NCBI GenBank assembly: GCA_002691835.1
Contig: NZJA01000039.1
Span: forward strand, 1 to 10,691
DNA: 10,691 nucleotides
Direction of reading: 5' to 3'
Source of the DNA: Planctomycetota bacterium
GTDB lineage: Bacteria; Planctomycetota; UBA8108; UBA1146
The stretch's first letter is position 1. Each line of letters begins with the position of its first letter. Under the pieces are notes generated by a model. That model made no database searches. It was not told where the DNA came from and was given only the letters and a program-made list of their open reading frames with translations. This document shows, one piece after another, positions 1-5,771 of this stretch. The translations under genes and the position numbers were made by a program.

Positions 1-1
1 A

Positions 2-92
<91 letters not shown>

Positions 93-104
93 GCTGAATT
101 GTCC

Positions 105-134
105 GTTCTACACCTTGAAGGAAGGTCGGATCAA
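105..134 (-). promoter_or_regulatory. candidate promoter of tRNA-Ser
   Basis: Minus strand: TTGATC (134-129, 4 of 6 matches to TTGACA), an 18-nt spacer, then TAGAAC (110-105, 4 of 6 matches to TATAAT), 12 nt before the mature tRNA-Ser 5' end. The -35 box contains the TGA stop codon of tadA. Box quality is only moderate, so the call rests mostly on geometry and on the similar layout in front of tRNA-Arg. Confidence 0.4.
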
Positions 135-661
135 GATCCGTCCCCTTCTTTCCCACGATATCGGGGCTGACCATCCCGAATCTCACGGAAAAAATCCTTG
201 AGAAGGCCCGCAGCCTCCGTTTCAAGGACGCCTCCTTGCCAAACCACGTCATGATTAAAGAGGCCTGGCTCGAAGATGTTCATTTTCGAATCGATCGCAC
301 CCCAGCGGGAATCGCTGGCACCAAAAACGACTCGTTCAATTCTTGATTGCAAAATGGCTCCGGCACACATGGGACACGGTTCGAGAGTGCTAAACAGGGT
401 GCACTGCTCCAATCGCCAGCTTCCCAAAGCTTCAGCGGCCTGCCCAATCGCCAAAATTTCAGCGTGGGCGGTCGGGTCCTGCAAGGTCTCTTTGGCATTC
501 CTTGCCCGCGCGACCAGACCCTTTTCCGGATGCATGATAATTGCCCCGACAGGGACCTCGCCCTGATCTGCGGCAGCTCGTGCTTCTTCCAAAGCCTGGA
601 GCATCGATCTAAGATCGGAGTCTTCATCCCGTAACCAGGAAACTCCCGTTGCGTCGTCCAC
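131..661 (-). CDS. tadA: tRNA-specific adenosine deaminase TadA (GTG start)
   Basis: TadA deaminates adenosine 34 of tRNA-Arg(ACG) to inosine in the cytoplasm, letting one tRNA read CGU, CGC and CGA. The 176-residue product has the cytidine/adenosine deaminase fold: EVPVGA near residue 35, the zinc and proton-shuttle motif H66-A-E68 (in PTAHAE), and PCPMC with zinc ligands C96 and C99. Length is near the family norm of about 150-170. I chose the GTG at 661-659 because an AGGAGG Shine-Dalgarno (674-669) lies 7 nt upstream; the next in-frame ATG (residue 20) would trim the N-terminal helix. The gene is 77 nt downstream of tRNA-Arg(ACG), its expected substrate, and 38 nt upstream of tRNA-Ser. 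A perfect inverted repeat spans the start codon. Confidence 0.96.
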   Translation of the reverse strand: MDDATGVSWLRDEDSDLRSMLQALEEARAAADQGEVPVGAIIMHPEKGLVARARNAKETLQDPTAHAEILAIGQAAEALGSWRLEQCTLFSTLEPCPMCAGAILQSRIERVVFGASDSRWGAIDSKMNIFEPGLFNHDVVWQGGVLETEAAGLLKDFFREIRDGQPRYRGKEGDGS

Positions 662-669
662 TGGACGAC
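653..669 (-). promoter_or_regulatory. inverted repeat over the tadA start codon
   Basis: On the minus strand GTCGTCC-AGT-GGACGAC is a perfect 7-bp inverted repeat with a 3-nt loop. The GTG start codon (661-659) lies in the loop and first stem base, and the last G of the AGGAGG ribosome-binding site (669) is the outermost stem base. In mRNA this hairpin could mask the initiation region, or the dyad could bind a protein in DNA. The symmetry is seen directly; a regulatory role is inference. Confidence 0.5.
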
Positions 670-738
670 CTCCTGTTCTGATATCAACAGCACCCCGGGC
701 ACGTATTGGGGCAGCGGGAGAGATGGGGAAGGAAAAAG

Positions 739-812
739 TACGCCGGGGAGGATTCGAACCCCCAACCTCCTGATCCGTAGTCAGGTGCTCTATCCAGTTG
801 AGCTACCGGCGC
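739..812 (-). tRNA. tRNA-Arg (anticodon ACG)
   Basis: Minus-strand cloverleaf: acceptor GCGCCGG pairs with CCGGCGT (one G-U at the end), D stem GCTC/GAGC, anticodon stem CCTGA/TCAGG with loop CTACGGA (anticodon ACG), T stem GGGGG/CCTCC with loop TTCGAAT, discriminator A. No CCA is encoded: A73 is followed by CTTTTTC, so the 3' end must be completed by a CCA-adding enzyme. A34 is the classical TadA editing site, and tadA is the next gene on the same strand. It lies 35 nt downstream of the scpB stop codon with its own promoter-like sequence. Confidence 0.97.
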
Positions 813-823
813 ACAAGCAGGAA

Positions 824-851
824 ATATTAGCCCTGTGACTCAGGCTGTCAA
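824..851 (-). promoter_or_regulatory. promoter of tRNA-Arg(ACG)-tadA
   Basis: Minus strand: a perfect TTGACA -35 (851-846), a 16-nt spacer and TAATAT (829-824, 4 of 6 to TATAAT), ending 11 nt before the mature tRNA 5' end. The -35 hexamer contains the scpB TGA stop codon (850-848). Geometry suits a strong stable-RNA promoter and would give tRNA-Arg and tadA a transcription start independent of scpB. Confidence 0.65.
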
Positions 852-1720
852 GAAGACCCGTCTTCGTCATCGATCCAATCATCCCCGAGGAGATCTTCAG
901 TTTCTTCCCCAACCGCTTGCAGAGGGGTCCCATCGTCCTCATGGACCTGAGGCTGGGCCTCATCTGGCGTTTCCAAAATTCCTTCCAGATCCGCAGAGCT
1001 TTGCTCTTCAGGTCCGATTTCAGCCGCTTCTGGCGCGCTTTCCTCAGAGGCTTCGCGACCCCGGATAATCTCGTCCAGAATCTCAAGACCGCGGTCAGAA
1101 CCCTGATCTTTGAGGCGACTGGGCTCAGGTAGCCCATTCAGTTCATTTAATCCGAAGAGCTCCAGAAATTCGGTGGTCGTCCCGTAAAGCAGCGGACGAC
1201 CAATGCTCTCATCTTGCCCTGTGATTCGAATCAGGTTCCATTCCATCAGGTTTTTGAGAATTGGTCCGCAGGAAACCCCACGGATCTCCTCAAGGTCGGC
1301 TCTTTTGACCGGTTGGCGGTAAGCGATGACCGCCAAAGTCTCAAATGCCGCAGAGCTCAATCTGATTCTGCGACCTTCCCCGCGCAGGCGAGCGACGTAG
1401 GGTGCAAAGTCAGGCTTGGACAGTAATCGGATGCCTGCTCCATCCTCATGGAGAAGAAAGCCTCTCGGAGAAGTGAGATACTCGGCTTCCATCAAGAGAA
1501 GTGTCTCGCGTACCGCGCCTTTTGGGGCTTCTCTGAGCATCGCCTGAAGGCGACGCCGACTCACCGGTTCGGGAGAGGCGAACAGGATCGCCTCAATCGT
1601 ACTTCGCAACTGATCTCCCTCGAGAGGAGTGAGTTCAGTTTCTTCCTCCGCAGGGGTTTCTTCCAGCTTCGGATCCACTCCCTCATTCGCAGGGGTGTTT
1701 TCTTCCTCGCGAGAAATCAT
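848..1720 (-). CDS. scpB: segregation and condensation protein ScpB
   Basis: ScpB is the dimeric winged-helix (kite) subunit of the SMC-ScpAB condensin that organises and segregates the chromosome. The 290-residue product has an N-terminal winged-helix region (about 38-115, IEAILFASPEPVS) and the second family block: LSSAAFETLAVIAYRQPV from residue 121, then RGVSCGPILKNLME and GRPLLYGTT, ending in FGLNELNGLP near 198. Beyond the core is an acidic tail of roughly 70 residues (220-290), and the first 35 residues are also Glu-rich; both are longer than in short ScpB proteins. An in-frame TGA shortly upstream supports the ATG at 1720, preceded by AGAGGC. No scpA lies next to it in this window. 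Upstream is the parvulin-type lipoprotein gene; downstream is tRNA-Arg. Confidence 0.94.
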   Translation of the reverse strand: MISREEENTPANEGVDPKLEETPAEEETELTPLEGDQLRSTIEAILFASPEPVSRRRLQAMLREAPKGAVRETLLLMEAEYLTSPRGFLLHEDGAGIRLLSKPDFAPYVARLRGEGRRIRLSSAAFETLAVIAYRQPVKRADLEEIRGVSCGPILKNLMEWNLIRITGQDESIGRPLLYGTTTEFLELFGLNELNGLPEPSRLKDQGSDRGLEILDEIIRGREASEESAPEAAEIGPEEQSSADLEGILETPDEAQPQVHEDDGTPLQAVGEETEDLLGDDWIDDEDGSS

Positions 1721-1791
1721 TCCAGTGCCTCTGTTTCATTGTTGTCTCATCTTTATATTTTCAATGCCGGGTCTCCTGCAGGGAGGAGCTG

Positions 1792-2754
1792 TCACTGATT
1801 CCGGAAAGCGTTCCCACTGACATTGACCGGGATTCTCAATCGAAGACTCTCCTCGACTGCAAGAACCTCGACATCCGTCGGGGGAGCATCCCGGAGTTGG
1901 GCTAACAGTGAATCTCTCACTTCAGCGTAGGGGCGAGGGAACTTCTCTTCCACCACCCTGAACAAATGCCAGCCAAAATTATCTTCTCGGAGAGGCCCAA
2001 GGACCTCTCCTCGGCTCACTTCAAAAAGGCGATAAAAGAGGGGACGACCCGCCAGATCACTTTCTCTCAGCCAAGAATCACCGATGCGAGGTTCAAAAGA
2101 CGGACGAAGTCCCGGTGGTCGCTGGAGGATTTCATCGACCGGAAATCCTTTTCTCCAGCGCTCTCCAACCCTGGCCACCCACTCCCCGTGGCGATTCAGT
2201 TCTTCTTCTCGAAGGTTCCCAAAAGGAAAAGCGAGATGCTCGACTCTCCTTCTCGGTTCTTTCCAAGTCTGACGCCAGAGCTCGAGCGCTTCCTCCTCCA
2301 GAATCTCTCTGCGAGCAGATACCACTTTCTGAATCAGCAACGCCTGACCAATCTCACTGGTCAACTCTTTGCGTAAATCCAACTCTGATAATCCCCTGCG
2401 ATCCAACTCCCGGATCGCCTGACGACGCTCTGCAGGAGTGTCTCCCAACATCGACTCCAGTCGACGATCCACCTCTGAGAGAACTTCTTCTGATCGGACC
2501 CTGAGACCTAATCTTTCTGCTTCAGCAGAAAAAAGTGCCTCCCGGATCAATCCGTTCAATGCTCTCGGCCCGTAGTATCGGTCCAAAATTCGGTTCTTTA
2601 ATTCACCCGAGGTGATTTCGATACGTCCGACGGTTGCGAGGATCTGATCTGAATTTGAGACCCTCGAAGAATTGCTTCGAGAATCAGAGGTTGAAGAACA
2701 CGAAACCAGGGACACCAGAACAAAACTGAGAACCCAGAGATTCCGGAACTTCAT
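1792..2754 (-). CDS. peptidyl-prolyl isomerase-like lipoprotein (SurA/PrsA type)
   Basis: Predicted periplasm-facing lipoprotein foldase of 320 residues. The start at 2754 gives MKFRN, a hydrophobic segment (6-17) and the lipobox L16-V-S-C19, followed by a Ser-rich linker. A longer reading frame from 2817 would put 21 extra residues before the signal and overlap galE, so I rejected it. Residues about 36-150 resemble the SurA N-terminal chaperone region (ATVGRIEITSGELKNRIL, then charged helices). Residues about 165-275 resemble a parvulin (PpiC) domain: VEHLAFPF, RGEVLGP, and NFGWHLFRVVE with the usual family His at 263. The catalytic domain is divergent, so chaperone function without strong isomerase activity is possible. 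It follows galE by 43 nt and precedes scpB by 71 nt. Client proteins cannot be read from the sequence. Confidence 0.8.
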   Translation of the reverse strand: MKFRNLWVLSFVLVSLVSCSSTSDSRSNSSRVSNSDQILATVGRIEITSGELKNRILDRYYGPRALNGLIREALFSAEAERLGLRVRSEEVLSEVDRRLESMLGDTPAERRQAIRELDRRGLSELDLRKELTSEIGQALLIQKVVSARREILEEEALELWRQTWKEPRRRVEHLAFPFGNLREEELNRHGEWVARVGERWRKGFPVDEILQRPPGLRPSFEPRIGDSWLRESDLAGRPLFYRLFEVSRGEVLGPLREDNFGWHLFRVVEEKFPRPYAEVRDSLLAQLRDAPPTDVEVLAVEESLRLRIPVNVSGNAFRNQ

Positions 2755-2797
2755 GAAATAAGCCTTTGTCTCAAACTTCACCGTGCAAAGGTGCAAT

Positions 2798-4003
2798 CTA
2801 GGCCTGCCCCTCATCATAATGACGCAAGATCTCCACCAGCTGGGTCGTTGAAATCAATCCCATTTCAACCATGCAGAGTCCCATCATCTTTTGACCCCGA
2901 CCCTCGGAGCGGATGCGATCCTGTTCAACGAGCACTCTTTCGATGTCTTGATCAGTGACAAATCCCAATTTGACGGCCAGCTCCCCAAAACGGCTTTTCT
3001 GACCCGGCATTTGTCGAAAATCACTGCCGTATCCACTGGGATGAGTCCTGTGCCAGCGCCAGGCAGTCTCCATGATATAGTCGAGATCACTGTTATCAGG
3101 ACTCCAGCCCAAGAGTTTTTGTGCCTTCTCGTTCGAAGCCAACAGAACTGAGGGATCGCCATCCCGACGTCCTTCTTCGCGAACTTCAAAATCACATCCT
3201 GAGACTTTTTTGGCGACGTCAACCACCTCTCGAACACTCGCTCCTGTGGAAGATCCCAGATTGACCGATTCACCCGCCAGATCTTCGATCCTGTCCAGCG
3301 CCATCAGATGAGCTCGGGCGATGTCTGTGACATGAACAAAATCACGAATACAGCTGCCGTCTCTGGTATCCCAATCGGAACCAAAGATCGTAAAGTGCTG
3401 GCGGTGCCCCAAAGCACACTGCAATAGAAGAGGAATCAGATGGCTTTCATCTCGATGATCCTCTCCGATCAGCCCTGAAGCGTCCGCTCCAGCGGCATTG
3501 AAGTATCTGAGGCAAATATGCTTCAAGTCATGGGATTTCGCCATTTCTGTCAGCGTCATCTCAATCAATCTTTTGGAATCTCCATACGGATTCACCGGGT
3601 GCATCGGATGATCTTCAGGAATCGGGACCACCACTGGATCGCCATAGACCGCGGCCGTTGAAGAGTGAACCAATTTGTTGACACCGGCTTCGATCATTGC
3701 GGTTGCGAGATTCAAAGTCGCCGCCAGATTGTTGTGGTAATAGAGGGCCGGATTATGAACCGATTCCGGAACACTGCAGGAAGCGGCGAGATTGAAAACC
3801 GCATCGAATTGATGGGTTTCAAAAACCGAGCGCAGCACATTCTGCTGATGGAGGCTTCCCTCCACCAGTTCGACATCTGCAATCGACTCCCGGTGCCCCG
3901 TTCGGAGGTCGTCCAGTACAACGACCTCATGACCTGCTCTCAGGCTTTCAAGGACGCAGTGACTGCCGATGTAACCGGCTCCGCCAACAATCAGTACTTT
4001 CAT
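2798..4003 (-). CDS. galE: UDP-glucose 4-epimerase with C-terminal MshEN-like tail
   Basis: GalE interconverts UDP-glucose and UDP-galactose with bound NAD, supplying sugars for LPS and polysaccharide. Residues 1-about 325 form a complete extended short-chain dehydrogenase: NAD-binding GGAGYIGS (7-14), S115, catalytic Y140-GDS-K144, NAAGA (169-173), DTRDGSCIRDFVHVTD (212-227) and RRDGDP (279-284). The 401-residue length exceeds the usual 330-340. The extra C-terminus has two copies of a 24-residue motif of the MshEN/type II secretion ATPase N-terminal kind: R338 to Q361 (RFGELAVKLGFV...Q) and a degenerate M373 to Y396 (MMGLCMVEMGLI). The frame is continuous, so this is a true fusion as sequenced. 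AGGAG lies 4 nt before the ATG. Specificity for Glc, GlcNAc or another sugar cannot be decided. Confidence 0.92.
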   Translation of the reverse strand: MKVLIVGGAGYIGSHCVLESLRAGHEVVVLDDLRTGHRESIADVELVEGSLHQQNVLRSVFETHQFDAVFNLAASCSVPESVHNPALYYHNNLAATLNLATAMIEAGVNKLVHSSTAAVYGDPVVVPIPEDHPMHPVNPYGDSKRLIEMTLTEMAKSHDLKHICLRYFNAAGADASGLIGEDHRDESHLIPLLLQCALGHRQHFTIFGSDWDTRDGSCIRDFVHVTDIARAHLMALDRIEDLAGESVNLGSSTGASVREVVDVAKKVSGCDFEVREEGRRDGDPSVLLASNEKAQKLLGWSPDNSDLDYIMETAWRWHRTHPSGYGSDFRQMPGQKSRFGELAVKLGFVTDQDIERVLVEQDRIRSEGRGQKMMGLCMVEMGLISTTQLVEILRHYDEGQA

Positions 4004-4037
4004 GGTTCTCCTGTTCCCTCAACTTCGCATGAATAAG

Positions 4038-4066
4038 ATTCTAGAGGTAAATGCAGAGGATGTCGC
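4038..4066 (-). promoter_or_regulatory. candidate galE promoter
   Basis: Minus strand: GCGACA (4066-4061, 4 of 6 to TTGACA), a 17-nt spacer and TAGAAT (4043-4038, 5 of 6 to TATAAT). It would start transcription near 4030, about 27 nt before the galE ATG, and lies in the divergent galE/rph spacer. I found no equally good pair for rph on the plus strand. Confidence 0.45.
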
Positions 4067-4147
4067 CCTTCTCAGGAGAGTTGAGGTAAGATCGTTCCAG
4101 GCTTTCAGGCCTGATTTTCAACCCAGACCGGAAAGCGAAGATCGACC

Positions 4148-4861
4148 ATGCGGCAGAATCGGCAAGACCATGCCCCCCGTCCCGTCACGATCGAAACCGG
4201 AGTCATTCCCGGAATCGAAGCAAGCGTCCTCTACCATGCTGGAAAGACGACGATTCTGTGTGTCGCAAAAATGGAGGAAGGGACTCCCCGGTGGCTCAAC
4301 GGCCCGAGTGGCTGGGCCACCGCTGAATACCAAATGGCCCCCTACTCGGTATCCCCCCGACTGGAACGACAGACGGGTTCCACCGATGGTCGCACACTTG
4401 AAATCCGGCGACTGATCAGCAGAGCGATTCGAGGTGGTCTGGATCTGGGCCTGATGCCCGGGTACTCCCTGAGAGTCGACTGCGATGTCCTCCATGCCGA
4501 TGGCGGAACACGAACGGCATCCATCAATGCGGCCACCGTTGCCATCGGATTGGTGATCGAAGCTCAATTGGCCTCTGGAGTATTGGCTGCCGACCCCCGC
4601 AGAGATCAGGTCCTGGCCGTCAGTGCCGGCATCGTCGATGGCAAAGTTTTGGTTGATCTCGAGTATTCTGAAGACAGCAAAGCGGATGTGGACCTCAATC
4701 TGGTCGGCACCCTGAGTGGGGACTTGATCGAAATCGCAGGTGGCTGCGAAGGGATGGCCATTCCCATGGACACTCTCAATCGGGTTCTCGATGCGGCCCG
4801 ACAGGGACTGCAGCAACTCGGTGAAGATCTGACCCCCCACCTGAGGGCTCTGGCTGACTGA
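4148..4861 (+). CDS. rph: ribonuclease PH
   Basis: RNase PH is a phosphate-dependent 3'-5' exoribonuclease that trims tRNA precursors beyond the CCA and works as a hexamer in the cytoplasm. The 237-residue length is typical. Family signatures in order: N-terminal RPVTIETG (11-18), GKTTILCVA (32-40), ATAEYQMAP (57-65), the phosphate-binding G81-R82-T with LEIRRLISRAIR, DCDVLHADGGTRTA (111-124) with R122, and acidic active-site residues D176 and D182 in LEYSEDSKADVDLN. The C-terminal EG motif reads AGGCEG instead of the more usual GTAEG. ATG at 4148 gives the expected MR-N-R start, though no strong ribosome-binding site is visible. It is first in the plus-strand series and precedes rdgB, a common partner of rph in bacteria. 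Confidence 0.95.
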   Translation: MRQNRQDHAPRPVTIETGVIPGIEASVLYHAGKTTILCVAKMEEGTPRWLNGPSGWATAEYQMAPYSVSPRLERQTGSTDGRTLEIRRLISRAIRGGLDLGLMPGYSLRVDCDVLHADGGTRTASINAATVAIGLVIEAQLASGVLAADPRRDQVLAVSAGIVDGKVLVDLEYSEDSKADVDLNLVGTLSGDLIEIAGGCEGMAIPMDTLNRVLDAARQGLQQLGEDLTPHLRALAD

Positions 4862-4926
4862 TCTGGGGCACAGGTTTGCCCGATCTGAAGGTACGGGGTT
4901 GCCCGATCTGGGGTACTGGGCTGTCC
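4860..4926 (+). repeat. three imperfect 22-23-nt tandem repeats after rph
   Basis: Three direct copies lie end to end: 4860-4881, 4882-4904 and 4905-4926. Each begins GATCTG, followed by a G-rich centre (GGGCACAGG, AAGGTACGGG, GGGTACTGG) and a pyrimidine-rich end (TTTGCCC, GTTGCCC, CTGTCC). The first copy starts inside the rph TGA stop codon. No gene is supported here. Role unknown. Confidence 0.6.
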
Positions 4927-4976
4927 GGCCCGAGACACAGGAGATCACCGGCTTGATGGAAGGTATGGATTCATTA

Positions 4977-5003
4977 CCGGGAAGCCTCAAATTGAGGTCC
5001 CGG
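4977..5003 (+). promoter_or_regulatory. strong hairpin in the rph-rdgB spacer
   Basis: CCGGGA (4977-4982) pairs with TCCCGG (4998-5003), and CCTCA (4985-4989) pairs with TGAGG (4993-4997), with a 2-nt AG bulge and a 3-nt loop. No T tract follows, so it is not a classical intrinsic terminator; it could be a processing, stability or attenuation element. The rest of the spacer (4927-5132) shows no supported gene. A weak promoter-like pair TTGCTT (5029-5034), 17 nt, TACCAT (5052-5057) lies downstream of the hairpin. Confidence 0.45.
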
Positions 5004-5132
5004 AACGCCTCTTCCAAGCCGGGTCACCTTGCTTCCCAAGGGGGGGTTTCGTACCATCCATGCAGGATCCGGGGTTTTCCCGAATCGAGCCTCAGCGCAC
5101 GAAGCACACTAAGTGCACAAATCGGAGATACC

Positions 5133-5771
5133 TTGAATCCCCTACCCGATCGACCACTCCTGATAGCCTCAGGGAACTCCAACAAGCACCGGGAAATCCG
5201 TCATGCGCTTTTGCTTCCACCCGAGCAACTCCTGACTCCTGAGGACCTCGAGAAGACTCATGGTTCCGCTCCCGACCCGGTCGAAGACGGATCCACCCTT
5301 CTTGAAAATGCAGTGATCAAGGCGTGTGAATTTTCCCACTGGAGCGGTCAACTCTCCCTCGCGGACGATACCGGACTGTTCGTTTCCGGTCTTGATGGAG
5401 AGCCAGGAGTTTATTCCGCGAGATACGCTGGCCCAGAGGCATCTTTCACCGACAACATCGACAAACTTCTGAAGTCTCTCTCCGAACGGGAGAACGCGTC
5501 GAGGGAAGCTTATTTCTCATGTGTCTTGGCTCTTTGCGACGGCGATGAAGTCCTCCTCTCGGTTGAAGGACGTTGCCCAGGAATTATCGCTGAAGAGCCT
5601 CATGGAGAAGGCGGATTCGGTTACGACCCGATTTTCATCCCAGAGGGTCAAACCCTGACCTTCAGCGAGATGTCTCCAGAAGACAAAAATAAAATCAGTC
5701 ACAGAGGACTCGCCGTTCAGAAATTCTCTCAACTCTTTGAAGCCGTTCTCAAGGAAGGGGAAAAGTCATGA
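5133..5771 (+). CDS. rdgB: ITP/XTP/dITP pyrophosphatase (HAM1 family), TTG start
   Basis: This enzyme hydrolyses ITP, dITP and XTP to monophosphates, keeping deaminated purines out of DNA and RNA. With the TTG at 5133 the product has 212 residues, within the family range. Motifs: substrate-binding ASGNSNK (12-18), ENAVIKA (58-64), catalytic ADDTGL (77-82), GVYSARYAG (92-100), GFGYDPIF (161-168) and SHRG (189-192). The frame is open upstream to an ATG at 4899, but that 78-residue extension has no family similarity and crosses the repeats. The TTG has GGAG 5 nt upstream and places the start just before the HAM1 fold, so I prefer it. The stop codon overlaps the lepA ATG (ATGA), indicating translational coupling. 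Confidence 0.94.
   Translation: MNPLPDRPLLIASGNSNKHREIRHALLLPPEQLLTPEDLEKTHGSAPDPVEDGSTLLENAVIKACEFSHWSGQLSLADDTGLFVSGLDGEPGVYSARYAGPEASFTDNIDKLLKSLSERENASREAYFSCVLALCDGDEVLLSVEGRCPGIIAEEPHGEGGFGYDPIFIPEGQTLTFSEMSPEDKNKISHRGLAVQKFSQLFEAVLKEGEKS

Noticed and set aside
693..711. CCCC/GGGG stem with a TACG-containing loop in the tadA leader, as a possible TadA self-editing site
   Set aside because: TadA can edit UACG motifs in suitable loops, but the stem is only 4 bp with an 11-nt loop and the tetramer is expected by chance fairly often in 77 nt.
733..737. T5 run after tRNA-Arg as an intrinsic terminator
   Set aside because: No separate GC hairpin precedes it apart from the tRNA arms themselves, so termination here is unsupported although not excluded.
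280..765. 161-codon minus-strand frame overlapping tadA and tRNA-Arg
   Set aside because: A shadow of tadA in another frame that also runs into a tRNA gene; no family features.
1773..1788. CTCCT/AGGAG hairpin between the lipoprotein gene and scpB as a terminator
   Set aside because: Short 5-bp stem, 6-nt loop and no T tract on the minus strand.
2755..2817. 21-residue upstream extension of the parvulin-type lipoprotein
   Set aside because: It overlaps the galE 3' end and would put non-hydrophobic residues before an otherwise perfect lipoprotein signal starting at 2754.
4098..4119. CAGGC/GCCTG hairpin followed by ATTTTC upstream of rph
   Set aside because: Only 5 bp with a 4-T tail, and it would terminate transcription before rph; more likely a chance leader hairpin.
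4118..5017. 299-codon minus-strand open frame
   Set aside because: It lies antisense to rph, whose protein has all RNase PH motifs. The antisense product shows no recognisable domain.
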